The translations under genes and the position numbers were made by a program. Positions 41,208 to 53,000 of a stretch of 64,000 nt of DNA are shown piece by piece; within the stretch, counting starts at the first letter, position 1, and every line of letters begins with the position of its first letter. Source of the stretch: Ianthella basta (taxonomy: Eukaryota > Porifera > Demospongiae > Verongiida > Ianthellidae); the NCBI GenBank assembly GCA_964019415.1, contig OZ025869.1:11240598-11304597 (forward strand), written 5' to 3'. Below the pieces are notes generated by a model. That model was not told where the DNA came from, did not search any database, and saw nothing but the letters and a program-made list of their open reading frames with translations.

Positions 41208-41278
41208 TAGCTTAGTGGCTATAGCAGTGGCAGCTTAAACCAGATGTTCTTGGGTTCGATTCTCAGCGGCGCCACTTT
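41208..41278 (+). repeat. tRNA-like sequence, probably head of a SINE
   Basis: It carries an internal A box (TAGCTTAGTGG) and a B box (GGTTCGATTCT) at tRNA spacing, and ends cagcggcgcca. The 5' end does not pair with the 3' acceptor-like end, and the anticodon arm is poor, so a working tRNA gene is unlikely. A tRNA-derived SINE or decayed tRNA fits better. The sequence that follows (to about 41500) is CpG-richer than its surroundings and may be the SINE body. Confidence 0.45.
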
Positions 41279-41879
41279 CTGTCCAGCCCTATAGCTGTGT
41301 CGTTTCAATGGTCTACGAACAGTAACGACATCGATTGTGTCTTATTTCGACACGTTGCCTTAGTAAGGTCTTCGGACGTAGCTCCTTCCACCAGGCCTGG
41401 CTGCAATTACGCTTAGAATAGTTTCCTTCTCGATTGATTCTACGCAACAATCATCGCTTAATATAGCGGCAATATACATCTTGTACACTTTGTACATTGT
41501 ACACGCTTGGGAAGTCACGCATGGCCACTGATTTTTGCCTCCTCAGCCTCCAATTCCTATAGCTAGGCCCCTGCATGCTGCATAGTATATATGTACACTT
41601 ATTGGCATAACAAACCTTTATCTTCCCCTGAATTGGTTGAGACTGCCATCCTGCTAATGAGGCCTAGGAGCTGACAACAGGCGATCACGTAAGAGAAAGA
41701 CACCTCTGAGGCTCAGCAGACATCGAAGGCACTAAAGCTTTGTATACTGAGTCCATTGAATATTAGGAACTATTATTTTATATGTATGTTGGAATTGATG
41801 CATATGTCCATCAATGTTTAAGCACTGCGACTATGAATAGAGCTACTAAAGCTATAACCAAACCAAATAAGGACATAGA

Positions 41880-42290
41880 ATAGAACTGGAGGATATCCTT
41901 CAACTCCGCCCACTTGCGAAAGTGACTTCCGACGTGCAGAGACCACCGTGAATACGTTCACCTCGGTGAGCGTGCTTCTACGACGCCTAAATTGGGTCCT
42001 TCGCCGTGTCTCTTAGCCTTGCAGACGCTAAGATCTATCCCTCCTATCTACCCCTCTAGTCAATGGTTGCATAAAGAGCGAGCTAGGGCAGTATCTAGTT
42101 ATGGGGGAAGGAAGTCGCTGATGGAGTTTCTGATGACGGAATCGCTCCCTGCGCAAAGGAATTAGGCGACGCAGCCTTCCAAGCCTTCGGTTAATCGCGT
42201 GCCTATGCTCTGCGAAGGCCTGCCCACCATAGCCGTTAGGAATGAGCCAACAGAGTAGATAGGCCAAGAATTGAAGGTTTGCACGTAACA
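41880..42290. other. CpG-rich segment of unknown nature
   Basis: GC- and CpG-richer than both flanks (cttcaactccgcccacttgc, then cgcgtgcctatgctctgcga). It has no convincing ORF or splice pair. Possibly the body of an old SINE or a fragment of a structural RNA gene; I cannot match it. Confidence 0.25.
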
Positions 42291-42296
42291 ACTGAT

Positions 42297-42336
42297 GTGC
42301 GTGTGTGTGTGTGTGTGTGTGTGTGCGTGTGCGCGC

Positions 42337-42408
<72 letters not shown>

Positions 42409-42409
42409 A
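42297..42409. repeat. (TG)n/(CG)n compound microsatellite
   Basis: (TG)n, then a run of CG dinucleotides at about 42331-42350, then (TG)n again. Alternating purine-pyrimidine throughout, the classic Z-DNA-prone composition. Confidence 0.95.
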
Positions 42410-43518
42410 TGAGCACGTGTTTACAAGTATACAGAATTATGTTGTCATGTTAAGTGCATTTGTATACATTCTGAGTGCATGCATATAGCATGACTGTGTA
42501 TTAGGTGTCGCTTACTGATAGCAAATTTGAATTCATGCCTCTGATTAATCATGCAGTTATATTGTATGTTATATAAATGTTCATGTACATGAGCAGTGTC
42601 ACTCTATACATACATACCCACAGCTCCTTCCTTCACACATGTACAGTTAATGACAGAATCAGTGCATGCATTAATTGATAGTTTGCAAAAATTCCGTCAT
42701 GTGGATTCCATTCATGCTTGAGTGTGACATGTGGACAGCCACGAAAAGAACACTTTAAATTTGTTCAACTATATTGTTATGTGAATGTGCATTTCCCTGG
42801 AAATTAGCTGGTAATGCCTGCCTGCATTTGACTATACATACCAAGTGTTGGATGTACAACATATCAGTAATGTCTCATAATATCTGCTTTGAGACTGTAT
42901 TCAATTGATCACATGCAAACTATGACGAGGGGATTGTCACCTTTAGATCACAATTTTTGGGTGGTCGAACAAGTATATACTGTAGATCCCTCTGCCGTAT
43001 TGAAGTATGACTGTGTGAAAAGCATATACAGTCCTTTACTCTCAAATGTGTTGTTCATAGGTATACAGTGTCATATAGCAATTATACTACTTCATTTGTG
43101 TGTGTTTGATTTCATGTCAACTGTACTTTGTGCAAGTATAGTATACAGCAACTGATGTAGCTCAATGGCATCTTAAAGTGACCATCACACCTTGCACACT
43201 AGTTAATGGAGGAAGTTTTTTGACCTCTTCTATAACTTTACATTTGTAAACACGTTATTATATAAAACCCCGAATTCTTATTTAATTCATTTTACGGAAG
43301 TTTGGGCCAGAAATGATTAATCGCAACCAAAGTATATAGACATCATGCAGAATAAATGTTATTGTTATAATTATACAGTGGTACATGAATGAATGTGACG
43401 TCGTTATCTCATTTCAGGTAAGTTACAAATTGATGATGCTGAGTAAATGATTTATTACATTTTTCTTGATATGCATAATGCTAGGTTATGGATAAAATAT
43501 GAAATAGGAATGAATGGA
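42410..43518. other. No gene seen
   Basis: AT-rich intergenic sequence beyond the 3' end of the ParB-like gene. A plus-strand frame at 42889-43155 has no start context, motif or splice support. Confidence 0.4.
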
Positions 43519-46086
43519 CTATTCTTCCACTGCTGAAGCTGCAAGTGCAAGGAAGTGCCTGTCACTTAGGTCTTCCTTTGTGGCACACAAGGAGAGGGAA
43601 GAGCGCTTGCACTCCAGTGCAGCATCAGCAAAGGTTCCTGGAAAAAAGCAACAGTTTAGTAATAAGATTGCTAATTATTGTATACCATATTACAATATAA
43701 CTTTAACATACTCAGATCTAGAGGTACCAAATTTGTATCCTTCAGCTTCTGTAAAGGACACAAATTTGGATACCCTAGTGCAATTACTAACTGTTTTATC
43801 AAATGCACTAGTTTTCAAAACATTCCATGATATTTCCTTAAGTTTTGTAAACAATGGCAGATTACTTTTCATAACACACGCTAACCTGGCTCTGTACATT
43901 CTTGCAGTGAAATAATAGTTTCTCCAGTGGATGAGTACATGGTGATTAATATGATGTATGCATCTTTCATGCCCTGGCAATGAAGTATGTTTGGCCTGAT
44001 GGCCGTTGCTGCCGTTGTTAAGGTATTGCTGGCTGCCCAGTGGCAGGCTAGGATGCATTTGACCACAGGGTCAAAAGAGATTGCACCTTTTTCCTGGAGA
44101 TCTGCGTGTGAATGACAACATATATGTACAGTCATTAACAGATGTCGCTAGTGTGCACGATTAATTGCATCTTGCCTACAATGATGCATACTATTATTTC
44201 TGGTAAATGCAGGACTGCATAGCTCATGCAGTGCACACACCTGCCATTGTTGCTTTGCCCTCTTCATTGCTGTTATGCAAAAAAGCAACTTCAACAGCAT
44301 CAAAGTGATGTTCAAGTACTGATTGAAATTCAGCCATTTGCTGAACTTCACATAGAACCACAAAGTGGTATAACTCCATGGAAGCAGAAACAGAGTTAAT
44401 CTGTTGTGTTGTTAATACAGATAACTTCATGTCATCACTCGAAACACCCTACATGAAAGATTGTTCAAAGCAGAGTGACTGCCGGCTCATGATCAAGCCC
44501 ATATACAGCTATAGCATTATATTAAGATTCGCTCATTTTGGGTCTTGTTGCTGTACCTACTGCTACGGCGCTGTAGCCTAATGGGTAGTAGTTTAATTAA
44601 ATCGAACGGCAAACGCGACAGCCAATGAATTCGGCCGACTTCCGGAAGTGAAAGGTACGTTAATTTAAAATGGCGGTCGTTCGCGAAGAATAAACAGAAG
44701 ACTGAAGATAACTCCCTAGGGACGGACTGTTGTTGCACGCCGACTCGGCTGAAACGTTCCGCTCGATGTTCTCTCCAACCACAGCGCGTTTGGTCCCAAT
44801 GGCGCAAGAGACGCGGGCGCGCATAGCGAACACGCAGACAGCCACCGCACGTACGCGTTTTCACCCGTTTGGAGCAGCCCTTATTGGCAAAATCAGTCAA
44901 GCAGCTGTACAGAATGATGGCGAGGAACAACCTGTCCCTAGCAATCTGCTGTGTCGACTGTGAGTAATTTCTTTCCATCAAAAGTGAGTTCAAACGAACG
45001 TTGGCCACTCAATTTTAAACTTTGATCAGTTCTTATGCGAACTTAAATTGGTAAGGGTATGGTATATGAATTGATGCGATTAAATCTGTGATTAGGGTCA
45101 GCATCTAGCTAGAGTAGTGAGCATTAATGTAAGAAATTCTGCGCTGTGGTTTATTTTGATTCCACTAAAGGTAACAGTTTAGCTATGTAACTTGTTTTAA
45201 AACTTGTACCTTAGTTGCATCCATGAAGACAAAAGAGGCTCCTGTGAAGGTTGGCATCTGCTCGAGGATCCGGCTGCTGTTGACGTCCTGGAAGGAGGCC
45301 TGGAGGAAGATACCAATCATGCCATTCCGGGTAACGCTCATAGCATAGTAGGTTGCTGGGCTGCTGGTCTGTCTTGTGCTGTCTAAGGCAGCCTGGCAAT
45401 ACATCCGGAAGGCATGAGGTATTCCCTCTTTTGCCCTGAGGTTCAGCTTTAAGAAAGGCTTTAAACCCTCCTCATTGGCGAATTGGGGGAACGCTTCAGT
45501 GGCTTCCTCCCAGGTAGCCTTCCGTGTACATCTGCAGGGGTATTACAGACACCAAACCATAATGACCCCTACATACGTATGTGTGTAATATAGTTGTATT
45601 ACAAGTTATGCTTGTAATATCCGGACTTCACTACATGCAGACCAGGACTTCTGTAATATTATAATTATTGGGAAAAATACTCTATTTTGCTTGGACATGG
45701 CACTTACTGTATTGAAGGAGCAAAATATCAACATAGCCTGCAGCTAGCTAAATGAAGTAGCGTCTCACCTAGCAAAGAGCGCCTTAGCCAGCTTCATTGT
45801 CCTGAAATCATTTGCAGCTTGCTTCATGTCTCCCAGAGATAGCTCCTTTTTGGCCACTTCTTGAAGAACCTGTACCTGAAATGTTTCGTCAAGGTTCTGG
45901 AGCGGTTCAAAGTAATGCTGGCGAAACTCTGGTGTGCTTAGAAGCTGCTTCTTTGTTCCTGTATACAATCCAGAAAATAATCATTATAATTGTTTAACTT
46001 TATAGAAAGTGCTTGTATGTCAGTATGTACGTTATTGTAAGGACTGGCTAAGATATGCATGCGGATTTTTAGGGGCTATGTGAAAT

Positions 46087-46184
<98 letters not shown>

Positions 46185-48829
46185 AGCTCTTATGTATTCA
46201 TTGGCAGTTCATCAGTTTATGGCCATTTCTGTGTATGTTTGTTCCTTACGCGCATGCAGAAATCTAATATTAAATACCGAGCTGCGACAAAAAGGAGCAA
46301 GTGTTTTTTGAGCGGCAGCCCCACGATTTAATTAACTCTTTAACTTGTTCGCTTCAGATTTGCCCTCCGTCTCTGACTCATATACCACCCTAGTCTTGTT
46401 CATAGCCCAACTTCTGCCCACCATTTTATACCCTGCCCGCAATAAAGTGGCAGGCGGAAGTGGGGCTGGTAACGAGACTGATACCAGCCCAAATGGTCAC
46501 AATGGCAGTAGACAGAATAATGTGTGCATGTACCACGGTGGCACTTTACTCACTAGTTTCTTTCTGGCCTTTGAGCTCTCCATCTTCAAACAGATTCATA
46601 ACTTTCATAGCAAGATCAAACACTGGCACACTGAAGGCTGCTTGGGCAAATATGTTTGCGCTTCTTGTGGTTACAATCCCCTGCAACAGATGTGAATTGA
46701 AAAGAGATTGTGTTTATAGCCATATTCTCACCTTAACATTTAAGCCTATAAATAATTACTTCACCCAGGCATACTTAATGTGCTTGAGGTTGCAGGGGTA
46801 GGTTTCATTGACTGTGTTGTGTATTTCATGGCCCCCTGGAAGACTCCCTCTGGCTATCGGGGTCCCACGTTAAACAAAAACAAGCAAGCAATTTGGAGTT
46901 TTGGTTAATAGTTGAAGTCTTTTCTTATTATTCTATGGACTATCAAGTAGTTGCATTATTTACAGCCTTTAAAATGTATACACTGAAATAACTCTAAAGC
47001 AAATGTTGTACTATGTACTAAGCCATACCTTTGGTAAAATGCACTTCAGGCATGCCCTTTTCCACTCCTGGGTGACCTTTGGTGTTTGGTCAGTCAGTGG
47101 GTCCTTCCCTGCCATCACAAAAAGCCTTGACCTGCAGCCTACCACCTACAGTGGCACATGGGAAAATTATTCGCAGACTAATTTTAAATTGATATTGTAG
47201 AGGCTCATAGTTGTGTTGATAATACAATGATACGAGATTCTTGAGCAAGACACAACTGATAATGATAAATTAATCAATCAAATGCAGGACGTTTCGACCC
47301 GAAGGTCTTTGTCAACTGCGTACAGGATGCGTACATTCCTGTACGCAGTTGACAAAGAAGTCGAAACGTCCTGCATTTGATTGTTTAATTTATCATTATC
47401 AGTTGTGTCTTGCTCAAGAATCTCGTATCATTGTAATTTTAAATTAGCATGCTAGAATGATAATTCACTTTCTGAGACATTCTTTGTGAGTGTACATGGA
47501 TATTGCATGCTCATCACATTGTTTGTTTTGCTCAAACTTACATAGTCTCTGTGTGTCAATGAATGGGTAAAATGCCCATTGACATTGTGCCGCATGGCTA
47601 GCCGTAAAGCTTCCTCATCACTTAACCCACAAAAAATGTGGGCCAAGGCCTCGCCATACAATGGGTGTTCTGTAAGGGGCGAATACTTTTGGTTAAGTGT
47701 AGCAGCTTTTTCTATCAGAGGAGAGGAGATTGTCATTACCTGGATGGTCTTCAAGAAGCTTCTTCCTTGCTTCAACAGAGTGAAGTCCCCCTAATACTTC
47801 ATACCTGTACTGCTGTATTAGGTCTTCTCTGAATCTTTCAGTTGTCGTTTCGTCTATGCACAGCAGTGCCAGTGGTGGTACACCTGGTCCGGTGGGATCT
47901 GCCTTTAGCTGGTCCTTCAAACGTTCTACGAAAATTTCATCTACTTTTCGTAGTAGGCGTTGCGGTGGTGGAATCTGGCACTGTGCAATGTTCACTTTCA
48001 TAGGAATTGTGCCTGTACATAGGGTTAGACACTATATGTGTACATGTGTCCATCACAATTGCCTGTTTTATACCTAGTACACAGACTACAAATATGGAAC
48101 ACAAAATGTTTTGTTTCACCTGGATTATAATTACTTGCTAGCAAGCTTACCTAACTTCTTCTTTTCTATCTCTGCATCCATGTCATCCTGTATGTGCTGC
48201 ATGGCGTCACCGCAGTCTTTCTTCTTGTGAGGGAGGGGATGCTGATCTGAATTGACAGAACTGGCTGAACGCTTCGATCCAATGCTGTCGCTTGGCGAAG
48301 CCGGTACGTCATTGTTGTCATTGTCCCTTAATCGCATGGCATCATATCCTATGTAGACAAGTCCAGACACACTTACATATTTAGAAATTTTTATTTCATG
48401 CATGTTTCATTAACATACGTACCTGGTTCATACCGAGCAGCTGCTTCAAATCTGTCTAGGAAGTCCTCAGCCATCTTCACACTCCTAAATTTCCCACAAA
48501 AGCTGTTTTCCTTCCAATTAAAATTGGTCACATTGAGCTTGCAGTTACCATCTTTGCATGTTATCTAGAGAAAGTTGAAAATGTATGGTATTACAATATA
48601 CAGTATGTATCACGTATATACAAGTAAGTGTATAATGTATGTTAGTCTGTATGTACAAGTAATGCATACAGTATGTATGCACGTAAGTACGAGTATGTAT
48701 GTATGTACGCAGGAGATTCAGTCCTGGAAGACGCGAGAAGAGCAAACGTCGTCTGTTAACGGAAGACGGGCTGCATACGTGTGCAAGACTGGCTGTATGA
48801 CAGACCGTGAGCAGACTGAGAAAAGACCT

Positions 48830-48918
<89 letters not shown>

Positions 48919-49893
48919 TATGTGTCAGCCCATTTTATGTGTGCATGAATTCAACAAAAATGGGGATCTATTTCATCTACATGCATATTACAAGTTTGGG
49001 CATCCTCTGTTCCTCTCTCTGTAGGCGATACTGTGCCCATGATGGTTCGTCTCACAGTGAAGTGCTAATGTATGCCTTAGGTAAGATTGCTAGCATTATT
49101 GTGCCCCTAGCTGTCCGCTCCTATAGCGACGGCCCACCCAGAAGAGCCCTTATAGGCCCAGCCTTCTTCGATGAATACTCAACGAATTCAGTGTACCTTG
49201 CCCTACCTCATCTCACTAACTCCTTGTCTGCAGGACCGTAGCAGCCATGTTGGGAGTAATCTCCAATTGTCATGCACCGAATGGTTAGTGAGAATTTCAA
49301 TCAAGTCTCAAGGACTAGAGTCTTTACTAGTTGTATAGCATTCTAACTTATGTCATGTTTTGAAAGTGGTTGAAGCTGTTTTCCCTTCCTTCTTTAGCTC
49401 TACGGCTACAAATGATGTATATAGAAGCCAAGCTGCAGCTGCAAGTCCTTTGCTAAGAACTTAAACATTTCTTTTTAACACACCCTGTTTGTACCTTTTT
49501 TTTATTACAGGTACTGGGCCAAAACCATAGCACTGCAGCTAAATTTCCTTTTGTATAAATAGCAAAGTGACCCGTCTTGGTTTGTAAGATACTCTTTGAA
49601 GTTAAAAAATTGACTCATTTCTTTAAATTTTCGTTTGATATGTAATAATTATATGCAATAATTATACTAGAATTGAATTTGCATGCATGCACATGCATAT
49701 AAGGAATGCCGACCTTCACAACTTACTGCGCCAATTTTGCAGGAAGGTCACTTGTGGCTTCTTGTAGCTCCACAGTGCGAACCACGCCCAGAGGCTGTTT
49801 GTTCCGCTTTAAAACGTCGCTCCCTCCAGCGTACTTAAGAACGAATAGCTTCTTAGAAGTCAATTCAAAGTGCCACAGTTTTGCTTGGGGCAT
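43519..49893 (-). CDS. ParB-like domain protein with PH/RanBD-like N-terminus, twelve exons
   Basis: Exons (minus): 49893-49727, 48564-48423, 48348-48151, 48012-47740, 47669-47542, 47145-47029, 46680-46554, 45958-45769, 45531-45210, 44448-44241, 44101-43886, 43637-43519. Exons 2-12 join in phase to give 679 residues. Exon 1 (MPQAKLWHFELTSKKLFVLK) plus exon 2 (NFNWKENSFCGKF, MAEDFLDRFEAAARY) resembles a Ran-binding/PH-type fold. Exon 3 is polar with PLPHKKKD. Exon 4 is ParB-like: KVNIAQCQIPPPQRLLRKVD, VPPLALLCID, RYEVLGGLHSVEARKKLLED, the GGxHxxxAR signature of the ParB/sulfiredoxin superfamily. Next come LAMRHNVNGHFTHSLTHRDY and a long helical C-terminus. Related metazoan genes exist in cnidarians and sponges to my knowledge; their function is unknown. 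The exon 1 donor lacks one G (see findings). Confidence 0.7.
44799..44959 (+). CDS. Candidate plus-strand first exon nested in ParB-like gene
   Basis: ATG at 44799 (MAQETRARIANTQTATARTR) runs 53 codons and two bases to a strong donor (CGACT|gtgagt). It lies in a CpG-rich segment with an ETS site (CTTCCGGAAGTG, near 44640) and an ATGGCGG YY1-like motif (near 44670), as expected of a metazoan promoter. It sits inside the intron 44449-45209 of the minus-strand gene. No following exon was found. Confidence 0.35.
46088..46181. repeat. (TG)n microsatellite
   Basis: Pure (TG)n in an intron of the ParB-like gene. Confidence 0.95.
46285..46352. repeat. Short inverted-repeat element, diverged copy
   Basis: Left gcaagtgttttttgag, centre cggcagccccacga, right ctttaacttgttcgct; same plan as 36664-36732 with more substitutions. 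Confidence 0.4.
47223..47435. repeat. Long fold-back element
   Basis: Near-perfect inverted repeat of about 213 bp. Arms run from TACAATGATACGAGATTCTT through AAATGCAGGACGTTTCGAC and TTTGTCAACTGCGTACAGGA to a loop of under 10 bp. Located in the intron between exons 5 and 6 of the ParB-like gene. The words GGACGTTT and TTGTCAACTGC recur at about 19840 and 55108, suggesting related elements at those duplication borders. Confidence 0.9.
47740..48012 (-). CDS. ParB-like core exon
   Basis: 91 residues, phase 1 at both ends, beginning GTIPMKVNIAQCQI and ending EDHPG. The order of a proline-bearing N-terminal strand, a helix (VDEIFVERLKDQLK), a PPLALL strand and the GGLHSVEARKKL box follows the ParB N-terminal domain. 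In bacterial ParB the equivalent arginine-containing box binds CTP; whether this protein does so is not shown by sequence alone. Confidence 0.6.
48831..48916. repeat. (TG)n microsatellite
   Basis: Pure (TG)n in the first intron of the ParB-like gene. Confidence 0.95.
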
Positions 49894-50046
49894 TGCAAAC
49901 AACGGTGGAGAAGCAGCTACTGGTTCTGTTAAAGTAACCGTGGCGCGCAACTCTTAGAAATTCGCGGACAAAATCGGCGCCTAAATTTAGCCAGCTTAGA
50001 GCTGTAGAGCCTGCACTGACGTCGTAAACACACTTGACGTGGAGGT
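49894..50046. promoter_or_regulatory. Divergent (bidirectional) promoter
   Basis: 153 bp between the ATG of the minus-strand ParB-like gene (49893) and the ATG of the plus-strand gene (50047). CpG-rich with a CRE-like TGACGTCG at 50017-50024 and a second TGACGT at about 50035; no TATA box near either start. The short spacing implies shared regulation. Both ATG choices are inferred. Confidence 0.5.
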
Positions 50047-53000
50047 ATGAGTGGAAGTTCCCATTCACGGAATTCAACTTCAAGGAACTGGGAAGAGCGA
50101 GAAGTTCCCTCTCCAAAAAGGTCGCGACCTTTACGTGAGTTGAAAACGATAATACGTGCAACGTACGCACACTACTTAACGTAGGTTGCTAAAATCATAC
50201 GTAATAACAATACACGAATACATGTACAGAGAAAATTATGACCTAATAACCAGCTACTGTCATACAATAATAATTACTGATAACAATAATTGAATACAGT
50301 CATACAGTAATAGTTAATGTTCAAGCTACTCAAGACGAGTGGGACCAACTCTGTAAGTAGACAAGGATAAATCAGCAAGTGACTGAACATAGCAACAGTA
50401 GAAAATACAAGCATACATGAGCAAGCATAATTCACAAAGTACACATACATATACACTGCCCAGTTAATTTTGCTATACATTTTCCCAAATCTTCCAACGG
50501 TCGTGAACTTACTAGGTACTGTAACAATGGGATACAATATAAATATGGTATAATATGAGTATAACTACGTATACTACTATGTACATGAATAATTGTGATG
50601 TATCTGATTGCCATGATAATACAGCCTTGCTTACAATCACTTACAACAGTGTCCCCTTAGGACACAACCCATTGAGTAGTGTCCCCCTAGGACACAACCC
50701 ATTGAGCACTTAGTGTCCCCCTAGGACGTAACCCATTCAGTACGTAGTACGTAAGTTAATGGTCACCCTTCTTTGCTGTAGAGCACAGTCAGGCAGTCTT
50801 CATTGACCACGACTCTGACGAATACGATGTTGAAGATATCTATCCTGCAGGTAAGATTATTGATAATTCACATCGACAGTCTTGAAGTATGCATTGGATG
50901 CATACAGTTATTTATGCATCATGAACATACAGATATGAATCTTACAATAATGCATTGAATCTCCGTTTGTCAGTCACACATACAAATCTGCGCCACTGCG
51001 AGGACTGCTGCCAAATGCTCCATACCAGTTAATTAAGGGAGTAGTGGGATAAGTCTTTAGAAGGGAAACGTTCATTTAGCCGCCCTACAGTCGAAGGGCA
51101 TGCTTACTTTTTGGGGCGCCGAAGGCGCCCCTATATTGTTTTCAGATTTAGGTCTTCGTATGGCTTCATGTTCGTATATATATATATATATATTTCTGTC
51201 ATTTTGCAAATGGCGGCGCTCACGTCGTTCTTTACAAAGCTTTAAACCCTCTCTAATGACGTTTCGCCGTGTTTGAATCGAACGAAATGTGGTCATAAAC
51301 ATGTGTTAATAGAGTGATACTAATAAAAAGCCTAAGGAACGTCTCTTCTGCGAGATACAGCTCCAATTATCACTGACGGACATTGTAAAATGGCCGCGCG
51401 CTCGACGCTTTCTGTTTGCTAGGCTCAAAACCATTCTCTTTAGATTTCGCCGTGTATCCAAAGAACGCAAAGTGTTTCTAGAAGATGTTTAAGTAATATT
51501 ATCGTGGTAGGAAGCTTACTTAACTGTTTTTCTGCGAGGTACAGTACAGCCCAAAATACAACAGAAGTCTAGTGACACGTAGGCCAATAATGGAGGACCA
51601 GTGAGTCATGACATAATTATAGCCATGATTCGCTCATATAGTCATCATAGGGTAGCCTTTTAGCCAGCACACTCCTCCAGGCACAAAGTAACAATTGCTC
51701 ATTTAGAATGTCATATAGATCAAAAAGCAGTAGGCAAACATTTGACAGTTTGGTAGGGATGCTTTCACTGGATATGACTGGCTGCTCTGGAGACTTGAAA
51801 CTTTTGCAAACCCAACGGTCTAGTGTGTCTTGATGTATCTTTCAGGCCAACAACAATACTGTACCCCCAACTATCTGATTTACTGAACGTACATGGGAAA
51901 ATTGCTAGCAAGTAGTTCGAGGTTCAGGGGCGCCCTGGCGCCCCACGAGTTTTTTTAACTCGAAATACTTGTTTCCTATGCAGGCCAAGACGCCATAGTT
52001 TTACAATTACTGTCACCTCCACTTCCGGTTATCGGCTGACTAGATTTGCCGTTGTTAATCCTTTGAATTCAAACTACCTATCATTATAGCAGGGAGTTTT
52101 AATTTCTCTCCACGCTGCCAACAGCACCGATTCTATAAAAATGCCTGGGCAAGACCTGCTGGAGATAGTTGGTATCTCTGGCCATGAGGCGGAAGGATTA
52201 ATACTAACTTCTTGCTGTTGGACTAGCATTTCTAGCCCACCAAAGCTGCAATATTACAGTTTAATACATTGGTAGCAGGTAAACAATGGGTGTACATTGT
52301 CAGCATACGTACGATGTCATACAGATACGTACATACAAGGAATATGCATACAGGTATAATACACTTGGGTATAGCTACAGTGGTAACTTTTGGATAGCAT
52401 TATACGTATAATATATAGTATGGTAGGGAGGTCTATAGCTGATATATAGGACCGAGGTAAACATGAGTGCCAAGGTCCTATATAGAGGCTATGGCCCGAC
52501 CTACTGTACTATATGTGATATATAGTATGGTGAGTGCGCAACAGGAACAAACCTTCCGCAGCAATATCCGCGCAATCACCATACTATATACCATAATGTA
52601 CTCTGCAAATTCCCACAAACACAAAACAAAAACAACAAAATGCATCATGACTGTAACATTACTTCTCAAAACAACACTATACACTGTCAGTATGACATTG
52701 TGTGCCTACCATCTTCTCTCACCTCAGGTTCCAATGCAGGAGAGACAGATGCTGAGAGCAACAGTGATGAATTGGAAGCACTCAAAGAATGGTCATCCCA
52801 GTTGCCCACCTTCGTCACCTCAGAGTGCCATACATTGGTTGCAGATGATCTAAACTCACCTGCATCAAGCTACCTGAGCGACTGTGCGGACATCCATCCT
52901 GCAGGTAAGACATAAGAGATGTATTTAGTTCCAACCAATAGGTACATGTATCAATGATAGATACAGATGCTGTTATCACAGTGGCCACTCTCCTCCATTA

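Noticed and set aside
41208..41278. Functional tRNA gene
   Set aside because: The 5' and 3' ends do not form an acceptor stem and the anticodon arm is weak.
47003..47200. Plus-strand ORF in the ParB-like gene
   Set aside because: Antisense of exon 6, which joins its neighbours in phase on the minus strand.
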